A stretch of DNA of 29,883 nucleotides, taken from positions 1-29,883 of the forward strand of contig CAZJLO010000024.1 in NCBI GenBank assembly GCA_964547105.1, written 5' to 3'. Below are positions 23,364 through 29,883 of this stretch, in pieces. Source of the stretch: RXOA01 sp964547105. Its GTDB lineage: Bacteria > Bipolaricaulota > Bipolaricaulia > UBA7950 > UBA9294. Made by a program: the position numbers and the translations under genes. Each line of letters begins with the position of its first letter. Within the stretch, counting starts at the first letter, position 1. The notes beneath the pieces were generated by a model. It was not told where the DNA came from. It worked only from the letters and a program-made list of their open reading frames with translations, and searched no databases.

Positions 23364-24287
23364 CTAAGCACCACACCGCCCCCAAACCCACAGGCTGATC
23401 CCGCTCAGGATCAGCACCGCCGCGAGACGACGGAGTCCCTCGCCAACACGATGATCGAGCGCTGGTCCATCCACGGAGATCTGATCCAGATCCCACTCCA
23501 CAATGTTCCCCCAGGCATCGACCACAAGGTCGATCCGTCCGAGTCCGCGGGCAAACGCGGTGGCTTGGACGATCAGCGTCCGACCGACCACCACCGGCGA
23601 CTCGGTCATGACATGGGTATGCCCGGTCACAATCAGATCGATCCACGGCGCGGTGCCCGCCAAGTCCGCCGCCTCGCGCACGCCGAAGTGCGCCACAACG
23701 ACCACGAGCTGACGGCCGCCTCGATCCCCGATCGGCACCGCGCGATCGAGCGCCTCCGCCGGTGATTCGATCCTCATCCATGGAATCATCCCTGCCGGGA
23801 AGAACTCCACCGTGCTCAGCCCGATGACGAGGACCTCCTGGGAGCCGGCAACCGTACTCACTGTGTCCGCAAACGGCTTCGCCGATCCCCCCACGGCGAT
23901 CGTATTTGCACCAAGTATCGGGAACGTCGCCTCCGCGGCAAGCTCGGCAAGCCGCTTTGCTCCAACCGCGAACTCGTGGTTGCCGATCGCCATCGCATCG
24001 TATCCGACGGAGTTCATCCACCGCACCGTTTCGCCGCCACCCCAAACAGCCAACACAGGAAGACGGAAGTCCTGCCAGCTGTCCCCCGCATCGACGAGCA
24101 GAACTTGCTCGGCTTCGCCACGAACCTCCTCGATCGCCAAACCAAGCGCCGCCAATCGCCCGACTCGCGCATGGAGGTCGTTGGTGAACAGCACCGTCAC
24201 TTGCTCGCCGCGAGCAACAAGCGAAATTGCCACTGTCACGATCAGGAAGAAGATCTCCGATTTCAGCCCACCCAGGCGCGGTAGCAA
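23364..24287 (-). CDS. Membrane-anchored metallophosphatase (5'-nucleotidase/UshA catalytic-domain type)
   Basis: This 307-residue protein has a signal sequence or anchor (SEIFFLIVTVAISLVA) and then the calcineurin-like metal motifs in order: TNDLHA with Asp37 and His39, VDAGDS with Asp69, GNHE at 102-105, VVVVAHFGV with His200, and TGHTH at 221-225. It ends with a hydrophobic helix (about 287-302) and a short tail. It is shorter than classical 5'-nucleotidases, lacking their C-terminal substrate domain. It likely hydrolyses nucleotides or other phosphate esters in the periplasm, held to the membrane at its C-terminus. The start is TTG 24287, with GAAGGAGG six bases upstream, and overlaps the preceding gene by 25 nt. 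An upstream ATG in frame (24548) lies deep inside that gene and is unlikely. Confidence 0.88.
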   Translation of the reverse strand: MLPRLGGLKSEIFFLIVTVAISLVARGEQVTVLFTNDLHARVGRLAALGLAIEEVRGEAEQVLLVDAGDSWQDFRLPVLAVWGGGETVRWMNSVGYDAMAIGNHEFAVGAKRLAELAAEATFPILGANTIAVGGSAKPFADTVSTVAGSQEVLVIGLSTVEFFPAGMIPWMRIESPAEALDRAVPIGDRGGRQLVVVVAHFGVREAADLAGTAPWIDLIVTGHTHVMTESPVVVGRTLIVQATAFARGLGRIDLVVDAWGNIVEWDLDQISVDGPALDHRVGEGLRRLAAVLILSGISLWVWGRCGA

Positions 24288-24943
24288 GAGATCCCTCCTT
24301 CGCCGGCTCCGATCCACAGCCTCCACCCCACCCATCGCCGCGCCGAAAGGATCTGCGCCCACACGACCCAGCTGTGGTCGGCCCGGTCGGAAGCTGATCG
24401 TCCCGTCCATCCCACACCGACCAGGAAGCGATCCGAAACCGCCCACGCCGATGAGGCCCACATCGTTCCGTTTTTCTTCAGCTCTCGCGTCAGATCGATC
24501 CCGGCCGGCCCCAACTGCCATCGTGCGGCGAACACCGGCGGACTGCACCAGCCCGCTTGAATCATGATCTCAAGCGGAATCAGATCGACGATCCTGACAC
24601 GCGCCGAAAGCTCGACACCTACCGACGCATCCACGTCCAACCGGGCTTCCAGCCGGTCGGCGATGACGCGGGAGAAGGCAAGACGGGCAAGATGTCCCGT
24701 CACGGAAACACCGACAAGACTCACCCCCCGTGGAGCAATCTGGGCCGAAAACTCTGTCTCGGTCCATGTTGGTCGTCGATCGAGGCCCGAAGCTCCTGAC
24801 AACGTCAGGCCGAAGCTCAGGATCAGAAACGGGATCAGCAACCCGACACAGACGAAAAGGCGCCCGCCGAGTCGTCGACAGCCCCCCCTGGCTTGATCCG
24901 ATGGTCTGCGGTCCGTGGCATTCATCGCCGACAACGTAGCCAT
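24263..24943 (-). CDS. Unknown membrane-anchored protein
   Basis: This protein of about 226 residues has a positively charged N-terminus (DRRPSDQARGGCRRLGGR), one hydrophobic segment at about residues 29-50 (LFVCVGLLIPFLILSFGLTL), and then a mostly beta-looking, Trp-rich region (WTETEFSAQIAPRGVSLVG, SAWAVSDRFLVGVGWTG, DHSWVVWAQIL). Its last 25 nt overlap the TTG start of the metallophosphatase, so the two genes form an operon. The start is uncertain: ATG 24943 or ATG 24925 are both possible and neither has a good ribosome site. I do not recognise a family. The strand pattern could be a small barrel. Confidence 0.65.
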   Translation of the reverse strand: MATLSAMNATDRRPSDQARGGCRRLGGRLFVCVGLLIPFLILSFGLTLSGASGLDRRPTWTETEFSAQIAPRGVSLVGVSVTGHLARLAFSRVIADRLEARLDVDASVGVELSARVRIVDLIPLEIMIQAGWCSPPVFAARWQLGPAGIDLTRELKKNGTMWASSAWAVSDRFLVGVGWTGRSASDRADHSWVVWAQILSARRWVGWRLWIGAGEGGISCYRAWVG

Positions 24944-24955
24944 TGGCCCGATCCA

Positions 24956-24984
24956 TTGCAACTTCTCATGCAACTCGCCACAAT
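24956..24984 (+). promoter_or_regulatory. Promoter abutting the tilS start codon
   Basis: TTGCAA (24956-24961), a 17-bp spacer and CACAAT (24979-24984) end six bases before ATG 24991. Transcription would start at about the ATG, and no ribosome site is present, so the tilS mRNA may be leaderless. The spacer also carries a short inverted repeat (TTGCA / TGCAA). Confidence 0.45.
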
Positions 24985-24990
24985 CCAACC

Positions 24991-26391
24991 ATGCTCATGA
25001 AAGCGGTTCGGGACACGCTTCGGAACCAAGCAACCCTCTCCGAAGGCGCTCGCTTTGTCGTTGCGGTTTCCGGCGGCGTAGACAGCACCGTCTTGCTCCA
25101 CGTGCTTGCCCGAATCGCCGGCGACTTCGGTTTCGATCTTGTCGTGGCCTATCTTGATCATCGAATCCGGGCCGATTCCGCCGAGGATGGCGCGTTCGTG
25201 GAGCAGCTCGCATCACGTACCGGCGTCCCGTTTGTCGGTGGGCAGGCGGATGTCCCACGCTGGGCCAAGGTGTTGAGGCAGAACATCGAATCTACGGGGC
25301 ACGATCTGCGTCTCGGCTTCTTGCGCGCCATTGCGGCCCAAGCCGGAGCCTGCCACATCTGCCTCGGCCACTCAGCAACGGACCGGGCGGAGACTTTCTT
25401 GATGCACCTCGTCCGGGGCAGCGGACCGGACGGGCTGGCCTGCATGCCGGCACGCTCCGGGATCATTCTCCGCCCTCTGATCGAGGTCCGTCGAGAAGAG
25501 ATTGTTCGCTACGCCACTGAGCATCAACTGGCCTGGCGCGAGGATGAGACCAACCGCGATCTATCGCTGACGCGTAACCGCATTCGCCATTGCATCGCTC
25601 CCCATCTGACGACAATCAATCCGAAGTGGGTCGGCGCATTCTCCCGCGCGTCGGAGAGCATTGCGGCGCAGGCCAGGCTGATCGAGGCGGACCTCGAGCA
25701 ACGGTGGCATCGATTGTGCATCGGACATGATCCGATCTCGATTCGCCTCGATCCGGCAGCCTACCGGGCGTTGCCGGCGGAACTGCGCATTCCCGCCATG
25801 CGCCGCATGGTGCAAACGCTGTTCGGATCCTGCCGCGGCTGGGATCGCATCCACTTCGATTCGATGCTCCGCCAGGCAAGCCGCGACCACGGATCGGTCG
25901 ATCTGCCCGGATGCCGGTTGTCGATTACACCGGCGGAGCTGCGCCTGGGACGGTACCCTGAAGGCGCTTTCTCTCCCGCCGGGTTCACTCCGCGATCGCT
26001 CCAGTGGGGAGAGAATACGCTCGACGATCTTCGATTGCGGCTGACGATCCAGCCGGTCGACGATCCGGCGCCATGGATCGCGGCTGCCCGCAACAGCAAC
26101 GCCATCGAGGTCGCCGATGCCGATCGAATCGCCCCTCCGCTTACGCTCCGCCCACGCCGCCCGGGAGATCGCTTCCGCCCACTCGGAATGTCCCGCGAGA
26201 AGCGGATCAAGGCCTTCTTCATCGACGAGCACATCCCTTCCGAACGTCGCGCCGCGTGGCCCCTGTTGTGCGATCGAAACGGGATCGTATGGGTGACAAG
26301 GCTGAGGCTTTCGGATACCGTTCGTCTCACACCGAAAACATCCCGATACGTCGTCCTGAGAGCGGAGGATCTCCCATGCCCACCCTTCTGA
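24991..26391 (+). CDS. tilS: tRNA(Ile)-lysidine synthase
   Basis: This 466-residue enzyme modifies the wobble cytidine of the tRNA-Ile CAU anticodon to lysidine, making it read AUA. The PP-loop ATPase motif SGGVDS lies at about residues 28-33, followed by YLDHRIRADSAEDGAF and LGHSATDRAETFLMHLVRGSG. A middle substrate domain and the C-terminal TilS domain follow (LRPRRPGDRFRPLGMSREKR, AFFIDEHIPSERRAAWPLL). The start ATG at 24991 has no ribosome site but sits six bases after a -10 box; ATG 24997 is an alternative, and an upstream in-frame start (24943) would lie before the promoter. Its end overlaps rseP by 16 nt. Confidence 0.93.
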   Translation: MLMKAVRDTLRNQATLSEGARFVVAVSGGVDSTVLLHVLARIAGDFGFDLVVAYLDHRIRADSAEDGAFVEQLASRTGVPFVGGQADVPRWAKVLRQNIESTGHDLRLGFLRAIAAQAGACHICLGHSATDRAETFLMHLVRGSGPDGLACMPARSGIILRPLIEVRREEIVRYATEHQLAWREDETNRDLSLTRNRIRHCIAPHLTTINPKWVGAFSRASESIAAQARLIEADLEQRWHRLCIGHDPISIRLDPAAYRALPAELRIPAMRRMVQTLFGSCRGWDRIHFDSMLRQASRDHGSVDLPGCRLSITPAELRLGRYPEGAFSPAGFTPRSLQWGENTLDDLRLRLTIQPVDDPAPWIAAARNSNAIEVADADRIAPPLTLRPRRPGDRFRPLGMSREKRIKAFFIDEHIPSERRAAWPLLCDRNGIVWVTRLRLSDTVRLTPKTSRYVVLRAEDLPCPPF

Positions 26392-27710
26392 TCTTTGTCG
26401 CCACGATGCTTGTCCTGGTCACGACTCATGAATGGGGGCACTTCATTGCCGCCAAGCTCGCCGGCGTGTATGTCCACGAGTTCGCCATCGGGTTCGGCCC
26501 GAAGCTGTTCGGAATTCGCCGCAAGGAAACACTCTACTCGGTACGTCTATTGCTGTTCGGAGGATTCGTCCGCATGGCCGGAGAGGGGGTCGGCGACCCA
26601 TCGACCGAGATCCCCCCCAACCGCCGTCTGACGGAGCAGCCGCCGCTTGTCCGCATCGCAATCAGCCTTGCCGGCCCGTTCATGAATTTGCTGGCAACCT
26701 TTCTGCTGACACTTGCCCTGGTCTGGGGATTGGGAGTCCCCAGTCTGCAGGTAGCGGAAACGCTCCCCGAGCGACCTGCAGCGGAGCTTCTTGTCCCCGG
26801 CGACATCCTGCTCGCGGTGAACGGGACAACGATCATCCAAGAGAGCGACCTCCTCGAAGTCATCCAGACCGGCGAGCCAATGACCCTCGAGATCATCCGA
26901 AGCGAAGGACGCCGAACCATCGAGATCGTCCCGGTCTACGACCCTCTCGAGGCACGGTACGTGGTCGGCGCCTACTTCGATGCCGTGACATTCTGGCCGG
27001 AAATCATCGATCTTCAGGAGGGAGCTCCGTTGGCGGAGGCAGGCCTTCAGATCGGTGACATCGTGACGGCGATCAACGACATTCCGGTGGAGACGGGAAT
27101 GGGGATTGTCCTCATCCTTGTTGACCTCGCGGCCGAGCAGCCGATGGTTGAGTCTCTCCGGATCGACTTCCTGCGCGGTTCCGAATCCCGGACGATCGCC
27201 ATCGACCTCGAGTCGGCCGGCGCTGGGACGGAGCCGGATGCGAAGCTGGACGTATCCCATTTGCTCGGCGGAGCAGCGTTCGCTACGACCGAGATGCACT
27301 ACCAGCGGCCCGGCCCAGGCGATGCGCTTTCCCTCGCGTCTTCTCAATTCATCTCGTACTTCCGCATGATCGGCGACGCTTTCGGACCGGTGTTCGCCGG
27401 GGATGTCCCGGCTTCGGAGGCGTTCACCGGGCCGGTGGGGATCGCGAAGATGCTCAGAGAAAGCGCTGAACAAGGCCTGCGAACGTTCTTGCTGGTGTGT
27501 GCCTTCCTCAGCCTCAGCCTCGCCCTGATCAACCTCGTTCCGTTTCCCGGCTTTGACGGAAGTCACATTGCTTTCTCTTTGCTGCACATCGTTCGAAGGA
27601 AACCGATCCCCCCGCGCTACGAAGGGTGGATCCACGCAATCGGCTTCCTCATTCTGATCGTGCTTCTCATTCTGATCACGTTCAACGATGTGGCCCGCCT
27701 GTTCGGTTGA
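26376..27710 (+). CDS. rseP: RseP-type site-2 protease (intramembrane zinc metalloprotease)
   Basis: This 444-residue membrane protease cleaves membrane-bound anti-sigma factors or leftover signal peptides within the bilayer. It carries the zinc motif HEWGH at 18-22 in the first helix and the third ligand in NLVPFPGFDGSH (Asp about 394), where the family's usual GG is GS. Two PDZ-like domains lie between them, at about residues 120-190 and 195-270 (PAAELLVPGDILLAVNG; APLAEAGLQIGDIVTAIND). FVRMAGEG marks the beta-loop. The last helix is AIGFLILIVLLILI. ATG 26376 has GGAGG nearby and lies inside the tilS end (16-nt overlap), so translation is coupled. Convergent ispF lies 127 bp downstream, with no clear terminator. 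Confidence 0.93.
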   Translation: MPTLLIFVATMLVLVTTHEWGHFIAAKLAGVYVHEFAIGFGPKLFGIRRKETLYSVRLLLFGGFVRMAGEGVGDPSTEIPPNRRLTEQPPLVRIAISLAGPFMNLLATFLLTLALVWGLGVPSLQVAETLPERPAAELLVPGDILLAVNGTTIIQESDLLEVIQTGEPMTLEIIRSEGRRTIEIVPVYDPLEARYVVGAYFDAVTFWPEIIDLQEGAPLAEAGLQIGDIVTAINDIPVETGMGIVLILVDLAAEQPMVESLRIDFLRGSESRTIAIDLESAGAGTEPDAKLDVSHLLGGAAFATTEMHYQRPGPGDALSLASSQFISYFRMIGDAFGPVFAGDVPASEAFTGPVGIAKMLRESAEQGLRTFLLVCAFLSLSLALINLVPFPGFDGSHIAFSLLHIVRRKPIPPRYEGWIHAIGFLILIVLLILITFNDVARLFG

Positions 27711-27837
27711 TCGCCTTCGCCGCGTTCGCGCTCCCACTCCATCGACGCAACGATGCCGGCGGGTTCTTGTGGGGGCATGTTCGGAACAGCGAACGACCGC
27801 CGATGGCCGTGCCGTGCTTCGACGACTGATCAAACGG

Positions 27838-28380
27838 TCAGCGAGCGATTCTCCGGATCAGCACAACGCACTGCGCAGCCATCCCTTCGCGGCGGCCAAG
27901 CGCGCCCATGGTCTCACACGTCGTCGCCTTGACGCCGACCCGATCCAAGGAAACCCCAAGAAGTTCGGCGATTCGTGAACGAATCGACAACACATACGGG
28001 GCAAGTTTCGGCGTTTCCGCAATCACTACCGCATCCACGTTCCCTGCTTCCCAACCGTGTGTTTTCAGCATGCCGACGACGGCGGCAAGAAGCTGAGCGC
28101 TGTCCGCGTTCTTGTACCGCGAGTCGGTATCCGGGAAGTGCCGCCCGATGTCTCCGAGCGATGCCGCGCCAAGTAGTGCATCGCTGATCGCGTGCAACAG
28201 AACGTCGGCATCGGAGTGGCCGAGAAGCCCCTTCTCAAAGGGAATCGTGACCCCGCCCAACACAAGAGGACGGTCTTCCACGAAACGATGAAAATCCACT
28301 CCCAAACCAACTCGCTGATCGGTATCGGCAGACCGGGTTCTTCGCGTCTCCGTCTCGCGCTCGGGATTGGAGTGGGTCAC
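27838..28380 (-). CDS. ispF: 2-C-methyl-D-erythritol 2,4-cyclodiphosphate synthase
   Basis: This 180-residue enzyme forms the cyclic diphosphate in the non-mevalonate isoprenoid pathway. The metal ligands match: GLGVDFHRF with Asp29 and His31, and LLHAISDALLG with His63. GHSDAD, LGDIGRHFPDTD and the C-terminal KATTCETMGALGRREGMAAQ follow the family. It has an N-terminal extension of about 22 polar residues ahead of the usual start. The GTG at 28380 overlaps the recX stop (GTGA) and AGGAGA lies eight bases upstream. IspF is here the third gene of the recA-recX unit, so its expression is tied to DNA-repair genes, an unusual partnership. Confidence 0.93.
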   Translation of the reverse strand: MTHSNPERETETRRTRSADTDQRVGLGVDFHRFVEDRPLVLGGVTIPFEKGLLGHSDADVLLHAISDALLGAASLGDIGRHFPDTDSRYKNADSAQLLAAVVGMLKTHGWEAGNVDAVVIAETPKLAPYVLSIRSRIAELLGVSLDRVGVKATTCETMGALGRREGMAAQCVVLIRRIAR

Positions 28381-28916
28381 GCTGGCGTCTCCTGGTCTTG
28401 GTCCTCGTCCTGGGCCTGATCCTGACCCTGATCTTGCTCCAGTCCCCGTTCCGCTGCGACGACAGCAGCACGAGCCAGCGGATACGAGAACCCCCGCCGA
28501 GCGAGGAAGGCAACCGCGCGGTTCTGTCTCTTATCCGCCTCAATGTTGCGCAGGCCAAGCTGTCCCATCCGTTGCGCCGCCAATCGAAACGCTATCTCCT
28601 TCTCCTGCTCGCGCGGATAGAGGCGGTCGAGTTCTTCCTGGACAATCGATCGATCGACGCCGAGATCCGCTAGCTCCAATTCGATCGCTCTTCGAGCCAG
28701 CGGACGCGCGTGCAGCCGATCCTCAACCCACAGCTTGGCAAACAAGCGATCGTCAAGCAACCCATCCGATATCGCCCGTTCCAGAGTGACATCTACCTCG
28801 GCGCGAGAGAATCCCCGATCTTCCAAGCGCCTCCGCGCTTCAGCCACGCTGCGCGGTCGGTACCTCAGCAATCGGATAAGACTCTTCCAGGATCCGCCTT
28901 GCTCGATCTCGGTCAC
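28377..28916 (-). CDS. recX: RecX regulatory protein
   Basis: This 179-residue protein regulates RecA filaments. The three-helix RecX repeats are seen: LLRYRPRSVAEARRRLEDRG, VDVTLERAISDGLLDDRLFAKLWVEDRL, and ARRAIELELADLGVD, followed by RMGQLGLRNIEADKRQNRAVAFLARRGF. A Gln/Asp-rich tail from about residue 158 (GLEQDQGQDQAQDEDQDQE) is an unusual low-complexity addition, encoded by an imperfect hexanucleotide repeat at about 28385-28443. Start is GTG 28916 in GTGA overlap with the recA stop; its ribosome site is weak, so coupling to recA is likely. Its own stop overlaps ispF in the same way. Confidence 0.9.
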   Translation of the reverse strand: MTEIEQGGSWKSLIRLLRYRPRSVAEARRRLEDRGFSRAEVDVTLERAISDGLLDDRLFAKLWVEDRLHARPLARRAIELELADLGVDRSIVQEELDRLYPREQEKEIAFRLAAQRMGQLGLRNIEADKRQNRAVAFLARRGFSYPLARAAVVAAERGLEQDQGQDQAQDEDQDQETPA

Positions 28917-29883
28917 GCTGCGACTTCATCCTTCTTGTCATCGCCGTTCTTGTCGGCCTCGCCTTTCACCGGAGCCAATCCCGCCGCTTCCCGGATGGCA
29001 AGCTCGATTTGCCGCCCCATGGCTTCATCTTCTTCCAGCGCCCGAGCTGCATTGGTGAGTCCTTGCCCGAGACGGACATCGCCGTACGAGTACCACGATC
29101 CGCTGCGGGAGATGATGTCATACTCTTCCCCGGTGTTGATGAGGTCGCGCGATCGGACAATTCCTTTTCCGTAGATCACGTCGAACGTCGCTTCCCTGAA
29201 CGGCGGCGCGACCTTGTTCTTGACGACGCGAACATTGACGTGGGTCCCGATCTGCTCAGCGCCTTCTTCGATCTTGCCGGATGCCCACATGTTCATGCGG
29301 ATTGACGCGTAGAACTTGAGCGCTCGGCCACCGCTGGTCGTGGTCGAAGGCCCGAACCGGCTGCCGGATATGACCGACCGCAACTGGTTGGTGAACACGA
29401 CAATCGTCTTTGACTGCGCAATCGCGCCGGACAGCTTTCGCATTGCCTGGCTCATCAGTCTTGCTTGCAGCCCGACTTGCGAATCACCCATTTGCCCTTC
29501 GATCTCCGCCATCGGCACAAGCGCGGCAACCGAGTCGATCACGATGATATCCACCGCCCCGCTCCGCGTCAGCTGCTCTGTGATTTCGAGTCCCTGCTCC
29601 CCCGAATTCGGTTGCGAAAGCAGAATATGATCGAGATCCACACCCAAGGCCCGGGTGTACGTCGGATCCAGTGCGTGCTCGGCATCAATGAATGCCGCGA
29701 CGCCGTCACGCTTCTGGACCTCGGCAATCATGTGTAACGCAAGCGTGGTCTTGCCGCTCGATTCCGATCCGAACACTTCAATAATCCGTCCTCGCGGGAC
29801 ACCTCCGACGCCAAGGGCGATATCCAACGCCAGCGAACCGGTCGAGACCGTCTCCACTTCGAGCACCGATGCGCCGTCTCCCA
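28913..29883 (-). CDS. recA: RecA recombinase, N-terminus outside the window
   Basis: This frame of 322 residues reads to the right edge without a start and lacks only about the first 35-40 residues. It begins GDGASVLEVETVSTGSLALD, the usual RecA N-domain end, followed by Walker A GSESSGKTT, the Walker B IIVIDSVAAL, L1 region GDSQVGLQARLMSQ, L2 region NQLRSVISGSRFGPSTTTSGG and a Lys/Asp-rich C-terminal tail (EADKNGDDKKDEVAA). RecA forms filaments on single-stranded DNA for homologous recombination and SOS. The internal GTG at 29866 is not the true start. Its stop overlaps the recX start (GTGA). Confidence 0.96.
   Translation of the reverse strand, partial: GDGASVLEVETVSTGSLALDIALGVGGVPRGRIIEVFGSESSGKTTLALHMIAEVQKRDGVAAFIDAEHALDPTYTRALGVDLDHILLSQPNSGEQGLEITEQLTRSGAVDIIVIDSVAALVPMAEIEGQMGDSQVGLQARLMSQAMRKLSGAIAQSKTIVVFTNQLRSVISGSRFGPSTTTSGGRALKFYASIRMNMWASGKIEEGAEQIGTHVNVRVVKNKVAPPFREATFDVIYGKGIVRSRDLINTGEEYDIISRSGSWYSYGDVRLGQGLTNAARALEEDEAMGRQIELAIREAAGLAPVKGEADKNGDDKKDEVAA

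Noticed and set aside
25561..26232. Minus-strand long open frames through tilS
   Set aside because: They are codon-bias shadows of a well-supported tilS on the plus strand.
26547..27833. 428-codon minus-strand open frame across rseP
   Set aside because: Highly charged, no family likeness, and fully antisense to rseP with its zinc motifs and PDZ domains.
27711..27837. Terminator between convergent rseP and ispF
   Set aside because: I could find no convincing stem with a T-tract in this stretch.

Overview
This is a GC-rich bacterial chromosome segment packed with housekeeping genes. It suggests a diderm anaerobe from a deep-branching or uncultured phylum. The evidence for a diderm is a putative outer-membrane protein, a lipoprotein and many secreted proteins of no known family. 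A SpoVS-like gene, a PPi-linked pyruvate phosphate dikinase (ppdK) and frequent GTG/TTG starts fit candidate phyla such as Bipolaricaulota/Acetothermia (OP1). That placement is a guess from gene content. A run of 10 N at 13296-13305 shows the window comes from a scaffolded draft or metagenome assembly.

Layout. 1-1000 (minus): the start of an oligopeptide-type ABC solute-binding protein, then a small secreted protein with its own promoter. 1172-6853 (plus): a promoter, spoVS-like, argS, ftsY (overlapping argS) and ppdK, then a hairpin. 6918-7788 (minus): a broken REP-associated (IS200-like) transposase bounded by an imperfect inverted repeat. 7932-12564 (plus): a tight coenzyme A cluster, coaBC, a Rossmann/DUF2520 oxidoreductase, panB, panC and coaX. 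12601-14041 (minus): a MATE exporter cut by the assembly gap. 14042-14496: non-coding, with a palindromic 35-37 bp tandem repeat. 14497-15893 (minus): an unknown secreted protein and coaD. 16024-18538 (plus): an isocitrate/isopropylmalate dehydrogenase family enzyme followed by an MmgE/PrpD family enzyme, then a terminator. 18625-23202 (plus): mutY, a TatT-like lipoprotein, yebC, a putative outer-membrane protein, a 29-bp tandem hairpin array, a small membrane protein and a strong terminator. 23364-24943 (minus): a membrane-anchored metallophosphatase and an overlapping unknown membrane protein. 24991-27710 (plus): tilS and rseP, overlapping. 27838-29883 (minus): recA (start outside the window), recX and ispF, joined by GTGA overlaps.

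How the genes work together. The window encodes most of the route from ketoisovalerate to CoA: PanB, PanC, CoaX, CoaBC and CoaD. PanD, CoaE and a classical PanE are not seen. The DUF2520 protein in the middle of the operon is the natural candidate for the ketopantoate reductase step. The dehydrogenase + MmgE/PrpD pair could act as a citrate-to-2-oxoglutarate or related branched tricarboxylate module. Other genes serve translation and tRNA modification (argS, tilS, yebC), membrane targeting and quality control (ftsY, rseP), DNA repair (mutY, recA, recX) and isoprenoid synthesis (ispF).

The least explained parts are the 29-bp hairpin array at 22592-22719, the palindromic repeat at 14303-14422 and the family-less exported proteins. 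I see no CRISPR array, prophage, tRNA or rRNA.
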